Made by a program: the position numbers and the translations under genes
Shown: positions 54,961-63,626 of the stretch, in pieces
How positions within the stretch are numbered: the stretch's first letter is position 1
How the letters are laid out: each line of letters begins with the position of its first letter
DNA from: JBBQZO01 sp038207625
GTDB taxonomy: Bacteria > Pseudomonadota > Gammaproteobacteria > Burkholderiales > Burkholderiaceae_D
Length of the DNA: 64,000 nt
NCBI GenBank assembly: GCA_038207625.1
Contig: JBBQZO010000026.1
Location: forward strand, 1-64,000
Direction of reading: 5' to 3'
Notes under the pieces: generated by a model
The model's input: only the letters and a program-made list of their open reading frames with translations
Database searches by the model: none
What the model was told of the DNA's origin: nothing

Positions 54961-55020
54961 CCGAGGAGCGTTGCGACGAATTCATTTCGCCAGGCTCGGG
55001 TTTTTCCGCAACTGCGCTCA
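54961..55020 (+). ncRNA. SAH riboswitch controlling ahcY
   Basis: The leader matches the SAH riboswitch known upstream of ahcY in beta- and gammaproteobacteria. P1 pairs CCGAG (54961-54965) with CTCGG (54995-54999). The conserved GAGCG-TTGCG strand (54966-54975) pairs with CGCAA (55007-55011) and CGCTC (55015-55019) as a pseudoknot. A small hairpin pairs CGAA (54977-54980) with TTCG (54986-54989), and CCAGGCTCGG is present. Known members turn expression on when SAH accumulates. The AAGGAGG ribosome site follows at 55041-55047. Confidence 0.93.
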
Positions 55021-55052
55021 CGTTACTTTTTTCTAACTGAAAGGAGGGCGTG

Positions 55053-56477
55053 ATGAACGCCGTACTCAAATCTTCGCAAGACTTCCACATCGCTGACATC
55101 TCCCTGGCCGCCTGGGGCGACAAAGAAATCCGCATCGCCGAAACCGAAATGCCTGGCCTGATGGCAATCCGCGAGGAATTCGCCGCCAGCCAGCCCTTGA
55201 AGGGCGCGCGCATCACCGGTTCGCTGCACATGACGATCCAGACCGCTGTGCTGATCCAGACGCTCGAAGCGCTGGGCGCGCAAGTGCGCTGGGCTTCGTG
55301 CAATATCTACTCGACCCAGGACCACGCCGCTGCCGCCATCGCCGCGGCCGGCACGCCAGTGTTCGCCGTCAAAGGCGAAACGCTGGACGAGTACTGGGAT
55401 TACACCCACCGCATCTTCGAGTGGCCAAGCAACGCCGCCGGCGCCGTGTACTCGAACATGATCCTCGACGACGGCGGCGACGCCACCTTGCTGCTGCATC
55501 TGGGCACGCGCGCCGAGACCGACCTGTCGGTGCTGGCCAACCCCGGTTCGGAAGAAGAGATCTGCCTGTTCAATTCGATCAAGGCCCATCTGGCGAAAGA
55601 CGCCAACTGGTACTCGAAGCGTCTGCCGGAAATTCTGGGCGTGACCGAGGAAACCACCACCGGCGTACATCGCCTGTACCAGATGCACAAGGACGGCAAG
55701 CTGGCCTTCCCGGCGATTAACGTCAACGATTCGGTCACCAAATCGAAGTTCGACAACCTGTACGGTTGCCGCGAATCGCTGGTCGACGGCATCAAGCGCG
55801 CCACCGACGTGATGATCGCCGGTAAAGTGGCCGTGATCGCCGGTTACGGCGACGTGGGCAAGGGCTCGGCGCAAGCGATGCGCGCGCTGTCGGCGCAAGT
55901 GTGGGTCACCGAAATCGACCCGATCTGCGCGCTGCAGGCGGCCATGGAAGGCTACCGTGTCGTGACGATGGATTATGCGGCCGAACACGGCGACATCTTC
56001 GTCACCTGCACCGGCAACTATCACATCCTCACCGAACGTCACATGCTGGCCATGAAAGACCAGGCCATCGTGTGCAATATCGGCCACTTCGACAATGAGA
56101 TCGATGTCGCCGCGCTCAAGAAATACGAGTGGGAAAACATCAAGCCGCAAGTCGATCATGTGATTTTCCCGTCGGGCAAGCGCATCATCCTGCTGGCCGA
56201 AGGCCGTCTGGTCAACCTGGGCTGCGGCACGGGCCACCCGTCCTACGTGATGAGTTCGTCGTTCGCCAACCAGACCATCGCCCAGATCGAATTGTTCGCC
56301 AACACGGCGAAATATCCGGTCGGCGTGTACGTGCTGCCCAAGCACCTCGACGAGAAAGTCGCGCGCCTGCAATTGCGCAAGCTTAACGCGCAACTGACCG
56401 TACTGACGGACGAGCAAGCGGCCTACATCACGGTGAGCAAAGAAGGTCCGTACAAGCCGGACCATTACCGTTACTAA
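55053..56477 (+). CDS. ahcY: Adenosylhomocysteinase
   Basis: Hydrolyses S-adenosylhomocysteine to adenosine and homocysteine. The 474 residues include the NAD-binding [20 protein letters not shown] (about 270-289), the substrate site [13 protein letters not shown] and the C-terminal [12 protein letters not shown] 55053 is preferred because AAGGAGG ends 5 bases before it; GTG 55050 is too close. It is the first gene of a probable ahcY-(membrane protein)-metF unit under the SAH riboswitch. Confidence 0.98.
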   Translation: MNAVLKSSQDFHIADISLAAWGDKEIRIAETEMPGLMAIREEFAASQPLKGARITGSLHMTIQTAVLIQTLEALGAQVRWASCNIYSTQDHAAAAIAAAGTPVFAVKGETLDEYWDYTHRIFEWPSNAAGAVYSNMILDDGGDATLLLHLGTRAETDLSVLANPGSEEEICLFNSIKAHLAKDANWYSKRLPEILGVTEETTTGVHRLYQMHKDGKLAFPAINVNDSVTKSKFDNLYGCRESLVDGIKRATDVMIAGKVAVIAGYGDVGKGSAQAMRALSAQVWVTEIDPICALQAAMEGYRVVTMDYAAEHGDIFVTCTGNYHILTERHMLAMKDQAIVCNIGHFDNEIDVAALKKYEWENIKPQVDHVIFPSGKRIILLAEGRLVNLGCGTGHPSYVMSSSFANQTIAQIELFANTAKYPVGVYVLPKHLDEKVARLQLRKLNAQLTVLTDEQAAYITVSKEGPYKPDHYRY

Positions 56478-56483
56478 TTGACT

Positions 56484-56640
56484 GGGGGCAGCGTCAATTT
56501 GGTTGCGGCTCCGTTCGCCGTGCACATTGAATCGACGCTGCCCCGATTGATGGTTGGTAATGCTGTAATGCAATCAATAGAGCCGGAGTCGCATTGATTA
56601 CGGCTCAGTGTGCTGTTGCGATTCATTCGACGCTGCCCCT
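56484..56640. repeat. REP-like inverted repeats after ahcY
   Basis: GGGGCAGCGTC (56485-56495) is inverted as GACGCTGCCCC at 56534-56544, and this second arm is repeated at 56629-56639. The sequences inside the arms are related (AATTTGGTTGCGG and AATGAATCGCAAC when oriented alike). The block fills most of the 245-base gap to the next gene. It resembles repetitive extragenic palindromes moved by RAYT transposases. There is no transposase nearby. Confidence 0.6.
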
Positions 56641-56722
56641 GTTTGCTCTCTCTATGAGCCTGTTTATCCGGGATGACGGCAGCGGCCGTCGCCTGTCCGA
56701 TTTCACTTTCTAGCGATCCATC

Positions 56723-57076
56723 ATGCGCCTGTTATTGACCTGGTTTATCAATGCGGCGGCACTGCTCGCGCTGCCCTATCTGCTCCATTCCGTGAGTATC
56801 GACAGCCTGAGCACGGCGCTGGTCGCCGCCCTTGTGCTGGGCCTGGTCAATACCCTGATCCGTCCGGTGCTGCTGCTGTTGACGCTGCCGGTCACGCTGG
56901 TGTCGATGGGCTTGTTCATCTTCGTCATCAACGGCTTCATGTTCTGGCTGGTGGCGCAATGGGTCGACGGGTTTCACGTCGACAGCTTCTGGTGGGCCGT
57001 GGGCGCCGCCTTGCTCTACAGTGTGATCTCATGGACGCTGTCCACTTTACTTCTGAAAAACAATGGAAACTCCTAA
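56723..57076 (+). CDS. Small four-helix membrane protein, PF04020-type (phage-holin-like/YvlD)
   Basis: A 117-residue protein almost entirely hydrophobic, with four predicted membrane helices (about 2-22, 28-48, 53-75, 88-110). The family name phage holin 4_2 is historical; chromosomal members are not shown to be holins. It lies between ahcY and metF and overlaps metF by 14 bases, an arrangement seen in other betaproteobacteria. Its role in the methyl cycle is unknown. Confidence 0.85.
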   Translation: MRLLLTWFINAAALLALPYLLHSVSIDSLSTALVAALVLGLVNTLIRPVLLLLTLPVTLVSMGLFIFVINGFMFWLVAQWVDGFHVDSFWWAVGAALLYSVISWTLSTLLLKNNGNS

Positions 57077-57896
57077 TTTCAGTATCGAGTTCTATCCGCC
57101 CAAGACGGCGGAAGGGGCCGATAAACTGCGCATCGCGCGCGCCAAGCTGGCCCTGCTCAAGCCGAAGTACTTTTCGGTGACCTTCGGCGCCGGCGGCAGT
57201 ACCCAGCGTGGCACGCTCGACACGGTGCTCGAAATCATGGCCGAAGGCCATGTCGGCGCGCCCCACCTGTCCTGCGTGGGCGGCACGCGCGAGTCGATCC
57301 GCGCCATCCTCGCCGAGTTCCAATCGCACGGCATCCGCCGCGTGGTGGCCTTGCGCGGCGATCTGCCCAGCGGTTACGGCGCCGCCGGCGAGTTCCGCTA
57401 TGCCAGCGAACTGGTCGAATTCATCCGCGCCGAAACGGGCGCCTGGTTCCACATCGAAGTGGCGGCCTATCCGGAAGTGCATCCGCAGGCGCGCTCGCCG
57501 CAGGATGATTTGCAAAATTTTGCGCGCAAGGTGCAGGCCGGTGCCAACGCCGCCATCACGCAGTATTTCTATAACGCCGACGCGTACTTCCAGTTCGTCG
57601 ACCAGGCCCGCAAACTGGGCGTGGATGTGCCCATCGTGGCCGGCATCATGCCGATCACGAACTATACCCAGCTGATGCGTTTTTCCGACATGTGCGGCGC
57701 CGAGATCCCGCGCTGGGTGCGCTTGAAACTGGCCAGCTACGGCGACGACAGCGCCTCGATCAAGGCGTTTGGCCTGGATGTGGTGAGCCAGATGGGCGAG
57801 CGCCTGCTGGCCGGCGGCGCGCCGGGCCTGCATTTCTACAGCATGAACCAGGCGCAGGCGACGACTGCCTTGTGGCAGCGCCTGGCCACGTCCTAA
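57063..57896 (+). CDS. metF: Methylenetetrahydrofolate reductase
   Basis: Reduces 5,10-methylene-THF to 5-methyl-THF, the methyl donor for methionine synthesis. The 277 residues form a FAD-dependent TIM barrel with FSIEFYPPKT at the start, FGAGGST, the RGDLP loop and ITQYFYNAD. It starts inside the membrane protein gene and overlaps the cyclo-ligase gene by 4 bases tail to tail. Confidence 0.97.
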   Translation: METPNFSIEFYPPKTAEGADKLRIARAKLALLKPKYFSVTFGAGGSTQRGTLDTVLEIMAEGHVGAPHLSCVGGTRESIRAILAEFQSHGIRRVVALRGDLPSGYGAAGEFRYASELVEFIRAETGAWFHIEVAAYPEVHPQARSPQDDLQNFARKVQAGANAAITQYFYNADAYFQFVDQARKLGVDVPIVAGIMPITNYTQLMRFSDMCGAEIPRWVRLKLASYGDDSASIKAFGLDVVSQMGERLLAGGAPGLHFYSMNQAQATTALWQRLATS

Positions 57897-58510
57897 GCGC
57901 GTTCCGTGACGATGCGGTCGAGCGCGATGTCGTGCGCGGCGCTGGCGAACTGCGCGGCCAGATCCGCGTAGGCCACCCCCACCGTATACGGACGGGGGAT
58001 GGCCGCCAGTGTGCGGTCGTAGTAGCCGCCGCCGTAGCCGAGCCGGAACTGCGCGCCGTTAAAACCGAGGCAAGGTATCAGCAGCGCGGACGGGGTGGAG
58101 CACAAGCGCAGTTGGGCCGGCACCGCCACACCCATCGCATCCTTAACCAGCGCCTCGCCCGGCAGCCAGTGGGAAAACGCCAGCGCCGCGTCGCGCGCCA
58201 GCACCACCGGCAGCGCCAGCCGCACGCCGCGCGTGGCCAGCTCGGCATACGCACCGCGCAGGTCGGGTTCGCCCGCCAGCGGCCAGTACACTCCCAGTTG
58301 CGTTATGCCCGCGTCGGCGGCCCAGGCCAGAATGTGCTGTCCGATGCGCGCGTCCAGCGCGGCCTTGTCGTCCGGCGCGAGCGCGCGCCGACGCGCCAGC
58401 AGCGTCTTGCGCAGCTGTATTTTGTGGTGCGCCAAGGCGTCGCTCGCGTCCGCCTGGCTGGACGCTGGCGGCGCGCTCGGATCGCATGGTATTCTAGGTT
58501 CGCGGGTCAT
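57893..58510 (-). CDS. 5-formyltetrahydrofolate cyclo-ligase
   Basis: Converts 5-formyl-THF to 5,10-methenyl-THF with ATP, returning folate to the pool used by MetF. The 205 residues show the conserved LRKTLLARRRAL (about 33-44), the PCLGFNGAQFRLGYGGGYYD nucleotide site (about 146-165) and the final VTERA. It is convergent with metF and overlaps it by 4 bases. Confidence 0.93.
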   Translation of the reverse strand: MTREPRIPCDPSAPPASSQADASDALAHHKIQLRKTLLARRRALAPDDKAALDARIGQHILAWAADAGITQLGVYWPLAGEPDLRGAYAELATRGVRLALPVVLARDAALAFSHWLPGEALVKDAMGVAVPAQLRLCSTPSALLIPCLGFNGAQFRLGYGGGYYDRTLAAIPRPYTVGVAYADLAAQFASAAHDIALDRIVTERA

Positions 58511-58547
58511 ATGATAGAACGAAGCTTACACTGAGAGTTGCACACTG

Positions 58548-60497
58548 ATGTTCCCGTCGAAATGGTTATTGGGCGCGGCCTTTGCCGGCGCCTGTTTATG
58601 CTCCTCGGTCGCGCTGGCGGCCGATGCGGCCGAACTGCGCGCCGACGATGATACCTTCCTGGCGCTGCGCGATGCGGCGCGCAAGGACGATGCCCAGAAA
58701 GCGGCGCTGTACGCGGCGCGCATTCCGAATTACGCGATCGGCTCCTACGTCGATTATTATCGCCTCAAGTCGCGCCTGCGCGACGCATCGAATGACGAAG
58801 TGCGCTGGTTTTTGCAGCGCTACGAAGGCAGCGCCATCGCCGACCGGATGCGCAACGACTGGTTGCTCGAACTGGGACGCAAGCGCGACTGGGCCAACTT
58901 CGACCAGCAATTGCCGCTGTTCGTACTGAACGACGACACCCAGGTCAAATGTTACGCGCTCACCTCGCGCGCCGTCAAAGGCCAGCGCGTGGCCGACGAG
59001 GCGCGCGCGCTGCTGGTCAGCCCGCCCGTCTACGGCGAGCCGTGCAATACCTTGATCGCGACGCTGGCGCAAAGCGCCCAGTTCGACAGCAACGACCTGC
59101 TGGTGCAGTTGCGCCTGGCCGGCGAAACCAATGCCAGCGGCCAGGCGCGGCGCGCCGCGGCGCTGCTGGGCGCATCCGAAACGCGCGCCGCGCAGGCGGT
59201 CGAGTTGCCCGCGCTGGTGATGGCGCGCGGTGTGGGCAGCGGGCGCGTCGAGCACGAAATCTATCTGGTGGCGCTGGGCCGCATGGCGCGCACCAGCCAC
59301 AAGCTGGCCGCCATCGCACTGCGCAAGAATCTGCCGCAGTTGAGCGCGCAGGAGCAGGCCATCGGCTGGGCCAACCTGGCCTTGCCGGCCTCGATCGGGC
59401 TGGCGCCGGAAGCGCTTGAATACTGGCAAAAATCGAACGGCGCGCCGCTGTCGAGCGAAGCGCAGCAGTGGAAGGCGCGTATCGCCTTGCGCGCCGGCGA
59501 CTGGAGCGCGCTGCACGCGGCGATCGACGCAATGGCGCCGGCGCTGCGCAGCGACCCGACCTGGCTGTACTGGCTGGGGCGCGCCTTGCAGGCCGAAGGC
59601 GGGCCGGCCAACCAGGATGCGGCGCTGGCCCTGTACCGGCGCATCGCCGAGCAGAGCAGTTTTTACGGCCAGCTGGCGATGGAGGAACTCGGACAGCTGG
59701 TGACGATTCCGCCCGCCGGCGTGCCCATCTCGGCAGCCGAGCTGGCGCCGATGGCGGCCAACCCGGGCTTTGCGCGCGCGCTCAAATTTGTCAGCATGCG
59801 CCTGCGTTTCGAGGGCACGCGCGAATGGAACTGGGAGCTGCGCAAGCTGAGCGAACGCGAACATCTGGCCGCGGCCGAGTACGCGCGCCAGAACGAGCTG
59901 TTCGACCGCATGGTCAACACCTCCGAGCGCACCCGCACCGAGCTCGATTACACGCAACGCTTTCCGGCGCCGCACAACGACATCATGCATCCGGCCACCG
60001 TCGCGCTGGGCCTGGACAAGGCCTGGGTGTATGGCCTGATCCGCCAGGAGTCGCGCTTCATCATGGACGCCCAGTCGCGCGTGGGCGCCTCCGGCCTGAT
60101 GCAGGTGATGCCGTCGACGGGCCAGTATGTGGCGCGCAAGATCGGCCTGGTCGGCTTTGTGCAGACGATGCTGTCGGACCTGCGCACCAACATCCTGCTG
60201 GGCACCAATTACCTGAACATGGTGCTGGTGAGCCTGGACGGCTCGCAGACGCTGGCCACGGCCGCCTACAACGCCGGGCCGGGCCGCCTGCGCACCTGGC
60301 GCGCCACGCTGGCCGCGCCGGTCGAGGGGGCGGTGTTCGCCGAAACCATTCCGTATCCCGAGACGCGCGCCTACGTCAAGAACGTGCTCTCGAACGCCAC
60401 CAATTACGCCGCGTTGTTCGACAACCGGCCGCAATCGCTGAAGGCGCGACTGGGCGTGGTCAGCCCACGTGGCCGCCAGACCAACGAATTGCCGTAG
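58548..60497 (+). CDS. slt: Soluble lytic murein transglycosylase
   Basis: Periplasmic exo-lytic transglycosylase of 649 residues. A signal peptide (1-25) is followed by the long alpha-superhelical U and L domains (about 30-470) and the C-terminal goose-lysozyme-like domain (about 480-625). The catalytic Glu is in LIRQESRF. Also visible are GASGLMQVMPSTG and TAAYNAGPGR. It is divergent from the cyclo-ligase gene. Confidence 0.95.
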   Translation: MFPSKWLLGAAFAGACLCSSVALAADAAELRADDDTFLALRDAARKDDAQKAALYAARIPNYAIGSYVDYYRLKSRLRDASNDEVRWFLQRYEGSAIADRMRNDWLLELGRKRDWANFDQQLPLFVLNDDTQVKCYALTSRAVKGQRVADEARALLVSPPVYGEPCNTLIATLAQSAQFDSNDLLVQLRLAGETNASGQARRAAALLGASETRAAQAVELPALVMARGVGSGRVEHEIYLVALGRMARTSHKLAAIALRKNLPQLSAQEQAIGWANLALPASIGLAPEALEYWQKSNGAPLSSEAQQWKARIALRAGDWSALHAAIDAMAPALRSDPTWLYWLGRALQAEGGPANQDAALALYRRIAEQSSFYGQLAMEELGQLVTIPPAGVPISAAELAPMAANPGFARALKFVSMRLRFEGTREWNWELRKLSEREHLAAAEYARQNELFDRMVNTSERTRTELDYTQRFPAPHNDIMHPATVALGLDKAWVYGLIRQESRFIMDAQSRVGASGLMQVMPSTGQYVARKIGLVGFVQTMLSDLRTNILLGTNYLNMVLVSLDGSQTLATAAYNAGPGRLRTWRATLAAPVEGAVFAETIPYPETRAYVKNVLSNATNYAALFDNRPQSLKARLGVVSPRGRQTNELP

Positions 60498-60528
60498 TAA
60501 CATCGCAGGCCAACCCGAAAGGCATCAG

Positions 60529-61491
60529 ATGGATAATTTAACGATCTTGGTATTGGGCGGTTCCGGTTTCATTGGCAGCCATGTGGTGGCGCGCCTGGTC
60601 GAACGGGGCGCACGCGTGCTGGTGCCGACCCGCCGCTACGAGCGCGCCAAGCACCTGATTTTTTTGCCGCGCGTGGAAGTGAGCGAGGCCGACATCAACG
60701 ATGACGCCGCGCTCGATGCGCTGGTGGCGCGCGCCGACGCGGTGCTGAACCTGGTCGGCGTGCTGCATTCCCGCCCCGGCACGCCCTACGGTCCCGAATT
60801 TGCGCGCGCCCACGTCGCGCTGCCGCAACGCGTGGTGGCCGCCTGTGCGCGTCACAAGGTGGCGCGCTACCTGCACATGAGCGCGCTGGGCGCCGCGCTG
60901 GACGGTCCGTCGATGTATCTGCGCTCGAAGGCCGACGGCGAACTGGCCGCGCGCAGCGAGCCGACCGTGGCCGCCACCATCTTCCGCCCGTCGGTCGTGT
61001 TCGGGCCCGGCGACGCCTTCCTGAACACCTTCGCGCGCATGCAAAAATGGCTGGAAGTGGTGCCACTGGCCTGCGCCGACACCAATTTTCAGCCGGTCTA
61101 TGTGGGCGACGTGGCGCAGGCCTTCGTCAACGCGCTGGCCGATCAGAGCACCCGCCACCAGGTCTACCAGCTGGGCGGACCGGCGATCTACTCGCTGGCC
61201 GAACTGGTGCGCATGGCCGGGCGCTACAGCGGCCACCCGCGCATGGTGCTGGCGTTGCCGGACGCGCTGGCGTATTTCCAGGCGCTGCTGTTCGAGCTGC
61301 TGCCCGGCCCGACCCTGCTCAGCCGCGACAACCTCGATTCGATGAAGGTCGACAACGTGATCGACCCGGCCATCGAATCGGGCACCGCCGCCGCGCTGGG
61401 CATCCGCCTGTCCGCGATCGAGGCGATCGCGCCGCATTACCTGGCGCCGCGCTCGCGCTTCGACCAGTATCGCGCGCGCGCCGGCCGCTAG
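60529..61491 (+). CDS. NDUFA9-like NAD(P)-binding protein (atypical SDR)
   Basis: A 320-residue atypical short-chain dehydrogenase with the Rossmann motif LVLGGSGFIGSHV (about 6-18). The catalytic Tyr-x3-Lys reads YLRSK, and the FRPSVVFGPGD block is present. Bacterial members are annotated as complex I NDUFA9-like proteins, but their function is unproven. It lies 31 bases after slt and 38 before the GST gene. Confidence 0.88.
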   Translation: MDNLTILVLGGSGFIGSHVVARLVERGARVLVPTRRYERAKHLIFLPRVEVSEADINDDAALDALVARADAVLNLVGVLHSRPGTPYGPEFARAHVALPQRVVAACARHKVARYLHMSALGAALDGPSMYLRSKADGELAARSEPTVAATIFRPSVVFGPGDAFLNTFARMQKWLEVVPLACADTNFQPVYVGDVAQAFVNALADQSTRHQVYQLGGPAIYSLAELVRMAGRYSGHPRMVLALPDALAYFQALLFELLPGPTLLSRDNLDSMKVDNVIDPAIESGTAAALGIRLSAIEAIAPHYLAPRSRFDQYRARAGR

Positions 61492-61529
61492 GCGCGCTCC
61501 ACTTTGCCACCCGCACCCGAGAACCAGCC

Positions 61530-62243
61530 ATGCACAGCACCGCCACCGACACCACCCTCGCCAACACGCTCGCCCAGGCTAGCCACGGGGGCCTGACGCT
61601 GGTCATCGGCAACAAGAACTATTCGTCCTGGTCGATGCGGCCGTGGCTGGCGATGAGCGCCTTCGGCATTGCTTTTCGCGAGGTGCGCGTGCTGCTCGAC
61701 CAGCCCGACACGTCGGCCCGGATCGCCGAATATTCCAGCTCCGGGCGGGTGCCGTTGCTGCTGGCCGGGCCGATGACGGTGTGGGACAGTCTGGCCATCT
61801 GCGAATACCTGGCCGAACAGTTCCCTGACAAGCAGCTGTGGCCGCAGGACGTGGCCGCGCGTGCGATGGCCCGCTCGATCTGCGCCGAGATGCATGCCGG
61901 TTTTTCCGGCTTGCGCAGCGCGATGTCGTTCAATGTGCGGGTGAGCAGTCCCGGACAAGGGCGCACGCCGGCGGCGCAGGCCGACATCGGGCGCATCTGC
62001 GAGATCTGGGAAGAATGCCTGTCGCGCTTTGGCCACCATCAGTTCCTGTTCGGCGAGTTCTCGCTGGCCGACGCCTATTACGCGCCCATCGTGCTGCGCT
62101 TTCGCAGCTACGGCGTGGCGCTGGCACCGGCCCTGCAAGGCTATTGCAACCGTGTGCTGGCCCATCCCGCGGTGGTGCGCTGGATGCGCGAGGCGCTGGC
62201 CGAAGACGAGACGGCGCCGCATCACGACGCGCCGCCCGAATAA
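61530..62243 (+). CDS. Glutathione S-transferase family protein
   Basis: A 237-residue cytoplasmic GST. The thioredoxin-like domain contains LVIGNKNYSSWSMRPWLAMS with a serine in the activating position, RVPLLLAG with the cis-Pro, and WDSLAICEYLAE. The helical domain starts near residue 110. The substrate is not predictable. It is 21 bases upstream of cca. Confidence 0.93.
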   Translation: MHSTATDTTLANTLAQASHGGLTLVIGNKNYSSWSMRPWLAMSAFGIAFREVRVLLDQPDTSARIAEYSSSGRVPLLLAGPMTVWDSLAICEYLAEQFPDKQLWPQDVAARAMARSICAEMHAGFSGLRSAMSFNVRVSSPGQGRTPAAQADIGRICEIWEECLSRFGHHQFLFGEFSLADAYYAPIVLRFRSYGVALAPALQGYCNRVLAHPAVVRWMREALAEDETAPHHDAPPE

Positions 62244-62264
62244 GAGACCAACTGACGGAGTTCG

Positions 62265-63506
62265 ATGAAGACTTACATTGTGGGCGGCGCCGTGCGCGAC
62301 CAGCTGCTCGGCCTGCCGGTGCACGACCGCGACCATGTGGTGGTCGGCGCCACGCCCGAGCAAATGGTGGCGCAGGGCTTTCGCCCGGTGGGCAAGGACT
62401 TTCCCGTGTTCCTGCATCCCGACACGCAGGAGGAATACGCGCTGGCGCGCACCGAGCGCAAGACCGCGCCTGGCTATCACGGCTTCGTGTTCCACGCCGC
62501 CACCGACGTCACGCTCGAGCAGGATCTGGTGCGGCGCGACCTGACCATCAACGCCATCGCGATGGCCGAGGACGGCACGCTGACCGACCCCTTCGGCGGC
62601 CAGCAGGATCTGCAGGCGCGCGTTTTTCGCCACGTATCCCCGTCCTTCGCCGAGGACCCGGTGCGCATTCTGCGCCTGGCGCGTTTCGCCGCGCGCTTCC
62701 CCGACTTCCAGGTGGCGCCGGAAACCAATGCGCTGATGCAGGCGATGGTGGCGGCCGGCGAGGTCGACGCGCTGGTGGCCGAACGGGTCTGGCAGGAACT
62801 GGCGCGCGGCTTGATGGAACAGCGCCCCTCGCGCATGCTGACGGTGCTGCGCGCTTGCGGCGCGCTGGCGCGCGTGCTGCCCGAACTGGACGCGCTGTGG
62901 GGCGTGCCGCAGCCGCCCCAGCACCATCCCGAGATCGACACCGGCGCGCACATGATGCTGGTGATCGACTACGCGGCCGAGCGTGAACTGGCGCTGCCGA
63001 CCCGCTTCACCGCGCTGATGCACGATCTGGGCAAAGGCCTCACGCCGCCCGCCGCATGGCCCAGCCACCACGGTCACGAAGGCGCGGGCGTGGCGCTGAT
63101 CGAGACGCTATGCCAGCGTCTGCGCGTGCCCAGCGAATGCCGCGAGCTGGCCGTGATGACGGCGCGCGAGCACGGCAACGTGGGACGCGCGCTGAGCCTG
63201 CGCGCCAACACGCTGGTGTCGCTGTTCGAGCGCTGCGATGGCTTTCGCAAGCCGCAGCGTTTCGAGCAAATGCTGCTGGCGACCGAATGCGATTTCCGCG
63301 GGCGTGGCAGCGACGCCGACGGCTTTCGCAGCAAACCCTTCCCGCAGGCGGCCTATCTGATCGAAGCGCTGGCGGCGGCGCGCTCGGTCAACGGCGGCGC
63401 GGTGGCGCTGCGCTGCGGCGAGAACAAGGCGCGCATCCCCGAGGCGCTGCACGCGGCGCGCGTGTCGGCGCTCAAGGCGATGGCCGGCATGCAGGACGGG
63501 GACTGA
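62265..63506 (+). CDS. cca: Multifunctional CCA-adding tRNA nucleotidyltransferase
   Basis: Adds or repairs CCA at tRNA 3' ends. The 413 residues correspond to the long proteobacterial form with nucleotidyltransferase motif GGAVRDQLLGLPVHDRDHVV, the RRDLTINAIAM and EDPVRILRLARFAARF blocks, and an HD phosphohydrolase domain (ALMHDLGKG). The start ATG 62265 follows ACGGAG. Confidence 0.96.
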   Translation: MKTYIVGGAVRDQLLGLPVHDRDHVVVGATPEQMVAQGFRPVGKDFPVFLHPDTQEEYALARTERKTAPGYHGFVFHAATDVTLEQDLVRRDLTINAIAMAEDGTLTDPFGGQQDLQARVFRHVSPSFAEDPVRILRLARFAARFPDFQVAPETNALMQAMVAAGEVDALVAERVWQELARGLMEQRPSRMLTVLRACGALARVLPELDALWGVPQPPQHHPEIDTGAHMMLVIDYAAERELALPTRFTALMHDLGKGLTPPAAWPSHHGHEGAGVALIETLCQRLRVPSECRELAVMTAREHGNVGRALSLRANTLVSLFERCDGFRKPQRFEQMLLATECDFRGRGSDADGFRSKPFPQAAYLIEALAAARSVNGGAVALRCGENKARIPEALHAARVSALKAMAGMQDGD

Positions 63507-63626
63507 CAATTCTCTAGTGGAAAGCCTCCAAACGGGGCGCGCGGATACGCTACAATGGGTCGATATGTTGCGCTGCACAATATTATTGATGCAAGCGTGC
63601 CCAGCCGCCAACGGAAGGAGAAACTG

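Noticed and set aside
56723..57076. Prophage remnant because of the holin family name
   Set aside because: No other phage genes are nearby; the family is common on bacterial chromosomes and the gene overlaps metF.
58596..60503. Minus-strand ORF of 635 codons opposite slt
   Set aside because: Antisense to an intact transglycosylase with a catalytic motif.
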